The notes under the pieces are model-generated. The model saw nothing but the letters and a program-made list of their open reading frames with translations. It had not been told where the DNA came from and searched no databases. Source: Gammaproteobacteria bacterium (GTDB lineage: Bacteria; Pseudomonadota; Gammaproteobacteria; S012-40). From it: DNA of 64,000 bases. A program made the position numbers and the translations under genes. This document shows, piece after piece, positions 26,962 through 35,700 of the stretch; the first letter of the stretch is position 1, and every line of letters begins with the position of its first letter. The stretch is from contig JAOUMY010000009.1 in NCBI GenBank assembly GCA_029881255.1, positions 62,001 through 126,000 on the forward strand, in the 5' to 3' direction.

Positions 26962-28695
26962 ATGAACTACAGGCCTCGTCTAAAACTATTTCTGCCGTAC
27001 TTTGTTGCGACGATCGTTATCGTAGCCATTTTTTTAACGCTTGTATTGGGTTTTACTTCGAACAAGAAAGAGCTAATAGATTCCGCGCATGACAATATTC
27101 GCCGTGATATCGCGGCACTTTCGAATCTCGCGCAAAAGACTATCACCTCGAACTCACAACTACTCGAGGACGCCATAACCCACTTAACTACCGATCCGAT
27201 AGTAAAACACACTGCCGTGATTACCCCGTATGGAGTGGTTTTGTTTGCGTCCAATTTTTCCTGGCGTGGTGAACCCGCTGCTTTGAGTGTGCCGGACTAC
27301 AACCATGAACTTTTCCAAAAATCTGTAGAAAAACTAGGCGCACAAGTAGCGTACTCGCCAGATAACAATACCGTAGTTGCGATGATGTCCTTCAGCTACC
27401 CAGGTAATAGCCCCACCATACGTAGCCTGAAAAAAGGGGCCATTTTTATTAGCTATGATCTTACACACAAGCTACTGGAGTCCTATAAGAACACGCTTTA
27501 TGAACATACACCGGAGCTAGTGGTATTCTCCGTTCTTGTTCTTTGTCTGATGTGGCTGCTACAACGCTTTGTCATCAATCCCGTCGAAAACATGGTAGTC
27601 GCATCCAGGCGCATTGCCAACAGCGACTATAGCGTACGATTACTCCCCTCTGGATCTCGCGAGCTGTCCGCACTCTCTGACGCATTCAACTTTATGACTG
27701 AAAAAGTAACGCAAAACATTCGGGAATTAAATGATAAAGGCAACCATATTCAGGGGATTCTAGACAATACCTTTGACGGTATAATATCGATTGATGACAA
27801 GGGACTGATTCTCTCGTTCAACAAAACCGCCGAAACTATGTTTGACATGCGCGCAGACGATGTCATTGGAAAAAATGTACACATACTTATGCCCAGCCCA
27901 TTCAGGGAGCAACACAACAACTATATAGGAAATTTTCTTCAGGGAAACGACGCGAAAATTATTGGCATCGGTCGTGAGGTCGAAGGCCAACGTGCGAACG
28001 GACAGACATTCCCCATGGACTTGGCGGTGACTGAGATCACGTCGAATGGAAGTACTATTTTTATTGGTATCTTACGCGATATCACCGACAGAAAGCGCCA
28101 CGAAGCAGAGGTGATGCGAATACAAAAAGACCTGACCGAGGCCAATGAACGTCTGGAGAAAATGGCGATCACCGACGCATTAACTGGCGTTTTTAATCGC
28201 AGGCATTTCGACACGACGCTATCACTAGAGATTAATCGTGCGAAGAGAAACCATCATTCGCTATCACTCTTGTTGTTTGATGTAGATCACTTCAAACTCT
28301 ACAACGACTACTACGGCCACTTAAAGGGCGACGAATGTCTTATTGCTATAGCTAAAGCGTCAAAAAGTACTTTTCAACGCAGTGGCGAAGTCGTGGCGCG
28401 ATATGGTGGCGAAGAGTTTGCGGTAATATTACCTGGCGTGTCACTCGATGACGCCATGCAGGCCGCGAATATGCTTATCGACAATATTTCCTCTTTGAAT
28501 ATTGAACATAAAAAATCCAAAAACTGTGGTATTGTCACCATAAGTATTGGTGTTGCTACATTCTCGAATAACATACATACCACTGCCGACGAACTGATTC
28601 TTGAAGCAGACAACGCACTATACGCCGCGAAAGAAAGCGGTAGAAACCAAGCCGCTTACTATCAGGCCGAAAACAATATAAAGGCGATTAAGTAG
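26962..28695 (+). CDS. Membrane diguanylate cyclase: sensor, HAMP, PAS, GGDEF
   Basis: 577 residues. TM1 at about 9-30, a periplasmic domain of about 150 residues, TM2 near 182-204, HAMP (about 205-255), PAS (about 262-375, ILDNTFDGIISIDDKGLIL to GILRDITDRK) and a C-terminal GGDEF domain with an intact active site RYGGEEF (GGEEF near 481-485) that makes c-di-GMP. The upstream inhibitory site reads RSGE instead of RxxD, so product inhibition may be weak. Its start abuts the stop of the solute-binding protein, so the pair is probably one signalling unit with the binding protein contacting the periplasmic domain. Confidence 0.9.
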   Translation: MNYRPRLKLFLPYFVATIVIVAIFLTLVLGFTSNKKELIDSAHDNIRRDIAALSNLAQKTITSNSQLLEDAITHLTTDPIVKHTAVITPYGVVLFASNFSWRGEPAALSVPDYNHELFQKSVEKLGAQVAYSPDNNTVVAMMSFSYPGNSPTIRSLKKGAIFISYDLTHKLLESYKNTLYEHTPELVVFSVLVLCLMWLLQRFVINPVENMVVASRRIANSDYSVRLLPSGSRELSALSDAFNFMTEKVTQNIRELNDKGNHIQGILDNTFDGIISIDDKGLILSFNKTAETMFDMRADDVIGKNVHILMPSPFREQHNNYIGNFLQGNDAKIIGIGREVEGQRANGQTFPMDLAVTEITSNGSTIFIGILRDITDRKRHEAEVMRIQKDLTEANERLEKMAITDALTGVFNRRHFDTTLSLEINRAKRNHHSLSLLLFDVDHFKLYNDYYGHLKGDECLIAIAKASKSTFQRSGEVVARYGGEEFAVILPGVSLDDAMQAANMLIDNISSLNIEHKKSKNCGIVTISIGVATFSNNIHTTADELILEADNALYAAKESGRNQAAYYQAENNIKAIK

Positions 28696-28712
28696 GCTGA
28701 GTGAGTACAGCG

Positions 28713-29390
28713 CTACGAGATCGCCTCCTCGTTTACGATCGAATTCAATCGAGCCCAGTCTTCATCAGCCAATACTGTTTGACTGAGTTTACACACGCCA
28801 TTGAAAACCTCGGCAGGTGCGGCCTGTTTCATGCCGGACAACATGAGAACCCTCTCGCTGTGATTCATTGCCGGAATCATACAGCTCAGAAAATCACCCA
28901 TTACCGGTGGAGGTACATTGGCGCGGATCGTTATTGACACATCCATTAGTGCCCGATCATCAAAGTTTTCCCACAATAAAGGCATCACCAATTGTTCTTC
29001 GTCGGCTATATGTTGCAAATACTCGCCGACAAAGCGCGTAAGTTCAAGGTATAGCATCCTGCCTCGCCAAACCGCATCATCATCGTCGGCGTCGATACCG
29101 ACAAGCATTTCCTGAAGTTGGCTAAATGCATGTTCGAGCTGTTTGTGCATGCTCGATAGTTTTTCGGCAACTACCGTGTCGCAGTTCAGGATCATAGGCT
29201 CTACATAGGTGTCTTCGCTATGGGCATGGGTTTCGAGCAGACTATAAGTTCGGCTAAACCGATCTTTCAGCTGTTTCAGCGAGTCAAGCTTATCGAACTC
29301 AGTGCTTCCTGCAAAAACAATAAGATCAAACAATTCCTTGCGCACGCCCTTATGTACTTCTTTATAAATATCTAAACGACTGGCACTCAT
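28713..29390 (-). CDS. Hemerythrin-like (HHE) protein
   Basis: 225 residues from ATG 29390, chosen for the GAGGAAA site upstream; a TTG-type extension to 29450 is less likely. Helical bundle residues of the HHE family are visible: ETHAHSEDTYVEP, MHKQLEHAF and QHIADEEQLVMPLLWE, giving His/Glu ligands for a di-iron site. Such proteins bind O2 or respond to NO and iron. It is near, and on the same strand as, the two flavin-barrel genes to its right (121 bp gap), so a shared redox role is plausible. It converges with the cyclase gene. Confidence 0.75.
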   Translation of the reverse strand: MSASRLDIYKEVHKGVRKELFDLIVFAGSTEFDKLDSLKQLKDRFSRTYSLLETHAHSEDTYVEPMILNCDTVVAEKLSSMHKQLEHAFSQLQEMLVGIDADDDDAVWRGRMLYLELTRFVGEYLQHIADEEQLVMPLLWENFDDRALMDVSITIRANVPPPVMGDFLSCMIPAMNHSERVLMLSGMKQAAPAEVFNGVCKLSQTVLADEDWARLNSIVNEEAIS

Positions 29391-29511
29391 GTGAATTTCC
29401 TCTTTTCTGGTAGCTTCGTTGTTAGAGGAATTGTAGCGGTAGCTCCACAAGCCGTTTCTTAAATGTATGCTCGTACTTTCTTAAAATTTTACTCACCGAA
29501 GGAATCTTTCG

Positions 29512-30882
29512 TTAATTAGACTGAGCGACGGATAACAAATCGATCTTGCGCTCAACGTGAAGGCTAAAACGGCCTCGACCGGTTTTTTGCATAGTTATGC
29601 CCGGACAGCGATCATCAAGTCGCCTTTGCAGTAGCACCAGTCGCGCCTCCAGATTGTCCGCGATCTCCGGCAGTCCAAGCTGCTCATCCAGCCTCAATTC
29701 TCTGTTAGTAAATTCGCTACGCCCCGAATCAAGGTACAATGTCAAAAGTCGAAACAAGATCGATCCCGCAACACCTTTTATGAGATAGTCGTTGTCTATG
29801 AAAATACTCTTGTCAGCTTGGTAGTAGCGAACCTTCATCAGGCCGGACACTGCAATGGCTTCCTTTTGTGATTCAGTGCTAGCAATATGTGAATACATTT
29901 TGGCTTTTGTTTGTTCTCTTGGCTCGTCGTCACAGAGCAGGATCGCGGTGCCAAGATGATTTGCCACACTGCATATCAGCTCCTGCATGTCATGTGAAAA
30001 GCCAGAATATTTTTCGCTTTCAAGAAACAAAACGCCCAATTTTCGGTTTTTTGCCTCGATAGGAACCGCCAATTGGCTATTCGGATTTGAAAGCCCTGGG
30101 AGCGCAATCCGCTGACGAAAGACGTAGTCAGCGTTCTCATTCCTCGCCTGCTGACGAACGGCGTCCGCCATGATATTTTCGCGGCGCATATTGGAGATTT
30201 TCACTGGCCTTCCCTGTTCCGCTACGGTACCTACTATCCCTTCCCCCAACGCTACTTCGGCCCCTGCTCCCTGTTGTTGATAGCCGTGGCTCGCAATGGT
30301 GTACAGTGACTCGCCGTCGTTATTAAAAAACAAAATCATGGAATGCGTATATCCCAGGTGAGTCGCAATCGCGGACAGTGTCGTATCAAGCAAGTGTGCC
30401 AGTTGATCACAATCGGAAATCGCCTGAGTGACTTCATTCAATTCAGCAAAGGAAACCGTCGATCTGGGCACCTGTGCCGTGGCATCCAATTCCATGCATT
30501 CCCATGACAACACCTGAAAAACGTCCACGCCACGTAGGTGAAACACATCCGACATACCACTCATCGACGCAACCGCTGCAAGTTTCACTTTGAGCTTATC
30601 GAAGTGGGGGCCTTCTGTGTCCGTCCGTTGAAATCGTATCGCCAGGCGATATTGGATGCCTGAGAATGGGTCGATCACCAACAAACTGGCATTAGGGTTT
30701 TCTGCGAGATTGGCGCGTGTTTTATTGAAAAACTGATAGCTAAGGCCTATGTGTTGATCATCGATCAAATGAACCTGTGACAGATAGGTAACATTGACCA
30801 CGCCTGCCGACGAGCAGGTCGCAATGCCTGACGGAATCCCGCCCTCGAAACAGTGCGCAATTTCACGCAAGGAGGCTGTCAT
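29512..30882 (-). CDS. Flavin split-barrel, GAF and winged-helix regulator
   Basis: 456 residues in three parts. Residues about 1-130 are a pyridoxamine-phosphate-oxidase-like split barrel (YLSQVHLIDDQHIGLSYQFF, NPNASLLVIDP), a typical FMN or heme pocket. Residues about 150-325 are a GAF domain (IVGTVAEQGRPVKISNM, LAVPIEAKNRKLGVLFLES). Residues about 350-445 resemble an OmpR/Trans_reg_C-type winged helix (IFIDNDYLIKGVAGSILFRL, FTNRELRLDEQLGL, DNLEARLVLLQRRL, GRGRFSL). This makes it look like a one-component redox-sensing transcription factor. It overlaps the next flavin-barrel gene by 4 nt. Ligand identity is unknown. Confidence 0.75.
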   Translation of the reverse strand: MTASLREIAHCFEGGIPSGIATCSSAGVVNVTYLSQVHLIDDQHIGLSYQFFNKTRANLAENPNASLLVIDPFSGIQYRLAIRFQRTDTEGPHFDKLKVKLAAVASMSGMSDVFHLRGVDVFQVLSWECMELDATAQVPRSTVSFAELNEVTQAISDCDQLAHLLDTTLSAIATHLGYTHSMILFFNNDGESLYTIASHGYQQQGAGAEVALGEGIVGTVAEQGRPVKISNMRRENIMADAVRQQARNENADYVFRQRIALPGLSNPNSQLAVPIEAKNRKLGVLFLESEKYSGFSHDMQELICSVANHLGTAILLCDDEPREQTKAKMYSHIASTESQKEAIAVSGLMKVRYYQADKSIFIDNDYLIKGVAGSILFRLLTLYLDSGRSEFTNRELRLDEQLGLPEIADNLEARLVLLQRRLDDRCPGITMQKTGRGRFSLHVERKIDLLSVAQSN

Positions 30883-31376
30883 TCACCACGCTCCCGTCGC
30901 TTGCCCGCGCCAGGTCCAGGTGTCTGAACAAAGACATCGCGCGGAGTGAAACAAATGCCCACGAGATTTTCATTTTCCTGACTTTGAAAAACCGCGGCCG
31001 CCTGCTCAGGCGTGAGACCAACTTTCAACATTTGCGATTGTACATCGTCGACATATTGCATCACATGGCGCTGATCCTTAATACTAAGCTCCACTCGTCG
31101 CGCACAATCTCCCTTGAGTTGGTAACTTTCGTAGGTCGTAATTCTTGCTGCGTTCACTGATATGTGACCATTCTTTTCGATATCCGCTAGTATTCTCTGT
31201 GATTGTCTATCGGTTACGAACACGGTGAGTTGTGTGCAATCGTCGCTAACTCGTGCACCAAATCCGCGAGAAATAATAGGAAACTGATTCTCGTCACAAC
31301 TCGCCACGAGAAAAGCCACATCCGACTCCAAAAAATTTGTCAGAGTGACATCAAAGAGAAATGCTTCACTGGCCAT
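30879..31376 (-). CDS. Flavin split-barrel (PNPOx-like) protein
   Basis: 165 residues with a split-barrel fold: FLESDVAFLVASCDENQFPI, LTVFVTDRQSQRILADIEKNGHISVN. It contains no obvious catalytic pair of the true PdxH, so it is probably an FMN- or heme-binding relative of the barrel found in the next gene. It overlaps that gene by 4 nt and comes first, so the two form an operon. A palindrome stands 42-59 bp upstream of its start. Confidence 0.7.
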   Translation of the reverse strand: MASEAFLFDVTLTNFLESDVAFLVASCDENQFPIISRGFGARVSDDCTQLTVFVTDRQSQRILADIEKNGHISVNAARITTYESYQLKGDCARRVELSIKDQRHVMQYVDDVQSQMLKVGLTPEQAAAVFQSQENENLVGICFTPRDVFVQTPGPGAGKRRERGE

Positions 31377-31417
31377 GTACGCTACGGTCCTCGGTACTCA
31401 TCCTTTCCCACTCGTCA

Positions 31418-31435
31418 TATATTGGAACCAATATA
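31418..31435 (-). promoter_or_regulatory. Palindromic operator candidate upstream of the flavin-barrel operon
   Basis: TATATTGGAACCAATATA has 8-bp perfect arms and an AA centre. It lies 42-59 bp upstream of the flavin-barrel ATG, where a repressor or activator would sit. The winged-helix protein encoded in the operon is the natural candidate binder. Confidence 0.5.
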
Positions 31436-31702
31436 CAATTCAGAGAAATTCTGCTGTCTTTACATGCGTATAGGGCAGTGATATTAACATAAACCTTGGA
31501 TTGGGTGCCTATTTCGCTAAGCTAATGGAAAATAGGGATTTTTTGGCATTTCACGGACGCGAGCACCTGCCTTTATGCCACGTGAGTAAAATTTTAAGAA
31601 TTAGCGAGCGATCATTTACGAAACAATGACTCCTCCCCTGCCTAAACTATTAACATCAATTGTTAAGAGAACTCGTCATAGGCCGACGAGGAAGTGGAAA
31701 AT
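31436..31702. other. Intergenic region with small inverted repeats
   Basis: About 270 bp without a gene. TTAACA...TGTTAA at 31650-31666 is a short inverted repeat. CTCGTC (31672-31677) can pair with GACGAG (31685-31690), which overlaps the AGGA ribosome site of the next gene and could limit its translation. Confidence 0.4.
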
Positions 31703-32074
31703 ATGAAGCTAATATTCTTTTTTGTCTCAGTCATGATCTCAAGCAGCGCCTTGGCCATATTTAGTCAAGGACTCGATGAAAAAAACCCCATTCGGGACAG
31801 ACCAAAACACGGCATAGCTGCCGTTAACCAAAGCGTGCTTGGGAAGCTTAGCGTACAAATCGAGCTCTATGTACTGCCAGAGTCACATTCCTTTGACATC
31901 TATACCTCTAAAACCGCATGTGCCGAACAAGCCACACTTTCCGATCACATCCAAACTGTGACCACAAATCATTTTGGTGTGCTATCAAGCACCATAGCGA
32001 TTGAACAAAGACCGCGATCGATTCTACTCCGTTCAAACGACGACGGTACGATGTGTATTGATGTCACATCGTAA
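31703..32074 (+). CDS. Small secreted protein of unknown function
   Basis: 123 residues from ATG 31703 with AGGAAG at about 8 nt. A GTG at 31694 is too close to that site. The N-terminal signal peptide (MKLIFFFVSVMISSSALA) predicts export. The mature part is small, with two cysteines that may pair, and has no motif I recognise. Its stop codon touches an IS256-transposase relic in the same frame, so the 3' end of the gene may have been changed by that insertion. Confidence 0.45.
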   Translation: MKLIFFFVSVMISSSALAIFSQGLDEKNPIRDRPKHGIAAVNQSVLGKLSVQIELYVLPESHSFDIYTSKTACAEQATLSDHIQTVTTNHFGVLSSTIAIEQRPRSILLRSNDDGTMCIDVTS

Positions 32075-32191
32075 GATCTGAAACGAATCTATCAATCAGC
32101 AACAGAAGAAGAGGCATTACTGGCATTGGAGCAGTTTTCAAAGCGTTGGGATGAAAAGTATCCACTAGTCTCTCCAATTCGACGACTCTGA
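32075..32191 (+). pseudogene. IS256-family transposase fragment
   Basis: Directly after the upstream stop, the same frame reads DLKRIYQSATEEEALLALEQ and then FSKRWDEKYPLVSPIRRL before a TGA. This matches the conserved IS256 (Mutator-type) segment in which an Ala/Glu-rich helix precedes F..RW...YP. Only about 38 codons remain, with no DDE residues or terminal repeats seen. It is an old scar at the edge of the T6SS island. Confidence 0.7.
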
Positions 32192-32236
32192 TCGATAGTT
32201 TATACCTTAATCGCGAGAAACATTTTGCTACGGTTA

Positions 32237-32710
32237 CTAATAAAAAACCACTGTATTGTCCATACAATACCTAACATTGTTATATTTTTCTTTTGAAAAT
32301 CGTACCGTATCCATTTTCGGAACTTTTCTACTACCGACGAAAAAGTACAACCACAATCCAATAAAATCGTCGATTTTCGATTCATCACGTAATTCCATAA
32401 TTGAACTGACAATAGCCTCTCCAACTTCAGTCAAATTTCTGGTGTTTTTGTACATATATTTTCCAACGACTGAAGTCCCAATCTCGCCTAGATCGACCAA
32501 AGTATATTTTTCTAAAAGTTTTCCAAATTGATCCCCTACTATTGCAAACTTCCTGAAATCATCAACATTGTCTCCACTATACGACTTAATTTCGCTCGCG
32601 GCAGAATCTAGAACACTCCTATCTGCTCCTCCTTTTGCTATTGAATTTAGCATAAAGGCTTCAGGAAGCACTAGTTCCCTAGGTACGAACAAGGCGACTC
32701 CGAAGCTCAC
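32237..32710 (-). CDS. Putative immunity protein for the Rhs toxin
   Basis: 157 residues from GTG 32710, which overlaps the Rhs stop codon (GTGA); a TTG at 32731 would overlap the toxin by 25 nt. It is a soluble, acidic, mostly helical protein (GDQFGKLLEKYTLVDLGEIG, GLWLYFFVGSRKVP) with no family recognised. The gene is AT-rich compared with the Rhs core, as is the toxin tip, which is typical of exchangeable toxin-immunity cassettes. Position directly after the Rhs gene is the main evidence for its role. Confidence 0.65.
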   Translation of the reverse strand: MSFGVALFVPRELVLPEAFMLNSIAKGGADRSVLDSAASEIKSYSGDNVDDFRKFAIVGDQFGKLLEKYTLVDLGEIGTSVVGKYMYKNTRNLTEVGEAIVSSIMELRDESKIDDFIGLWLYFFVGSRKVPKMDTVRFSKEKYNNVRYCMDNTVVFY

Positions 32711-35700
32711 GGCGCTGGATCTCCATACCAAACATGACCGCCTTGTCTATTGCCATCGTGAAAGTGAGCATATCTTCCAGAAGTTGAGCCTGTAGCTCTA
32801 TCAGGGTGCGGCGCATCTCTTATCGCACTCGTACCACCTGCTCTCGTCGCAACGCCACGCGCATCTCTCGCATTTCGTGTATATACTCCTGACACGTGAT
32901 CACCTTCTCTCATCAATCTACGCATTCGTGAAATAGCCTGCTTCCTTGAAATTCGTCGACCTAATACAATTTGACCATTCCTGCCAATAGTAGCCTCGAA
33001 ATATCGCCCTGTTCTACATTTAAGTCCAAGCGGATCTGCCCACAACAGCGTATTTTTTGCGTAAACATATTCATTTTCTCCCCCTTCCAGACCCAATGGA
33101 TCCTGAGAAACAAAACGTCCTGTGACTGGGTGATAATATCGAAACCGATTGTAGTGTAAGCCGGTTTCTACGTCAAAATACTGCCCTTGAAAACGAAGAT
33201 TATTCTTACATCTTTCTAACACTACCTTAGCTTGTCCGAAATTGGAGTATTCTGCATACCAAACATCTTCTCCATTAGTATTTGATACTACGAGAGGAGT
33301 TCCTACTATGTCAGTTGAAAGATGAAACCATGAATTGTTCGCAAAATATGCCAACGGATAGAACTCGTCAGGCTCATACAAATAAATAGTTATTCCTTGA
33401 TTCGACGCTCCTCCCTCCAAAAACAAAACATTACCATCCCAATAAAACTCTCTTATTGCTCCCGCCGTACTCTTGAGAACTCGTCTCCCCAACGCATCAT
33501 ACGCAAATGTCGTCACCACCCCATTCACATTAGCCGCGATCATCTGGTTATTGTGGTTATAGGTATAATCAGTTCGGTGATACCCGCCTTTACCACGAAA
33601 TTCCTGAATCATATTTCCCACGTCGTCATAGACGAAGCGTCGGTCTTCGAAGACGTAGAGCCGGTTTCCTTGTACCTGGTTGGTTTCGCTCCCGGGAGAG
33701 CCGAGTAAATTTCCCGCGGGATCATAGTAAAACTGTTCTGGAGTTGGTGATTTAACCTCGCGTAGTTGATCGCGGGGGTCGTAGAAATATTTCATCACAC
33801 CGCGGGATGCATCGTGGGTCTCGCTGAGATTGCCTGCTTTGTCGTAACGATATTGACGGTGCAACAGACTCTTGCCATTCGCGTCGGTGCGGTGCTGTAT
33901 CAAGCGCCCGGCGGGGTCATAATCAAAATTGCTTTGCACCGCCCCGCCTTGACGTATTTTTTCACGTCCGAAAACATCCCGTTGCAGATGTATGATCTGC
34001 TCATCGTCGAGGTGTATATCGGTAAATAGTCCGTCACAATCGTAGGCAACTTTGATGGTGCGGCCGTCGGGAAGCTTGGTAGCGATACGATTTCCTACGG
34101 CGTCGAATTCATGTTCTAGTACATGATCGCCCTGGGTTTCGCCTATTACGTTGCCTACGGGGTCGTATGCATACTCTACTGTGGTCGTAGAGTTAACAGC
34201 TTTTGTCAGCCGACCAATCGGGTCATATTCGAAACTGGCGACTTCGTTATCTGAAAAGGATTTCTCTAGCAAGCGACCGACAGCGTCGCGAGTAAACCGG
34301 GTTTTGCGATGCGCGCCGTCGCAATGGGTGACTAAGCTTCCGGCCAAGTCATATTGATAGCGTTGTACCCGTCCGTCAAAACCTATTTCGCCAATCAAAC
34401 GCTCATTAGCATCATATTTTAGTTCATAGATATTCCCGGTCTCATTCTTCAGCTTGATCAGATTCAGCTCGGTGTCGTAGTCATAGTGAAATTCGGTGCC
34501 GTCGGCATTGATACGCTTATACAGGCTGGCAGTTCCGCGGTACTCGTATCGTGTTATACGCCCCAATGGATCGGTGAAGCGAACCAGATTGCCTCGTTCA
34601 TCGTATTGCAAACGCGTTGTGTTGTTTGTTGCGTCAGTGACTTGGACTAGTTGATTCTTTCTGTCGTAGACGAGCAGAGTTTTGGGGCCACCCCTCCCCT
34701 CCTGGACCACTGTAATATTACCAAGCGTGTCATACTGATAACGCGTAATCGCCTTCTTGTGACTAACCTCGGCAAGTAGTTCCCCTCGATCGCTCCAAAG
34801 CAAACGGGTCTGGTGCTGTAGTGGATTTGTAATCTTTTCCGGTAAACCAAATTGGTTGACCTCGATCTTGGTTTCATTCCCAAGCGGGTCGGTTTGCGAT
34901 ACCAGGTTTCGCTTGTCGTCATATTGATATTGCCAACTCGCGCCAGTGGCGTCGGTAAACTGCGAAAGATTGTGTTTCTCATCAAATTGACGAATCGTTG
35001 CATTGTCAAGGGGATCAATTTCCTGCGTCAAACGTCCAAAGTCATCGTAGACATAAGTCGTCTTATTTCCGTTCGGATCGGTCTGACTAATCTTGTTGTT
35101 GTCGTCATCATATTCATAAACAATTTCGCCGCCGAGCGGGTCCATCTCGTGGGTGACTAAACCGGCATCATTCCATTCATAGGTGAGCACTCCGCCTTTT
35201 GAGTCGGTGACCTCGGTATATTTGTTGAGTAGGTCGTAGCGCAGTTCGCGGTAGTAGATATTGCCGTCGCCCCAGGTTTTTATGCAGCGCGCGGTGTGGT
35301 CATGTCCGTCGTATTCAAAATAGAAATTCAGGCCACCGCGCTGCGTTTCTTTGACCAACAGATGATTGTAGTATTCGAAACGAAATGGGTGGTCTTCGGC
35401 GTCGCGAATTTCGACGAGATCGTTTTGTTCGCTATAGATGTAGTTGACCAGGTATTGCACTTGGTCCGGGCCGAGATTGGGATTGAGTATGCCAATGGAG
35501 TTTATGCGACCGTCGTTTTGCGTGTTGACGATGAGTTCACGTCTGGCACTATCGACTATCTTTACGAGACGCTGACCGTTATATATGAACTGTATCGAAT
35601 TTTGGTTTGGGTCATTTATTTTGACCAGTGGCCGTTGATTAACATCGTTGACTGGAAGACCGAAGTTGTATTGCAGTCCTGCCAAATCCTCGATTACAAA

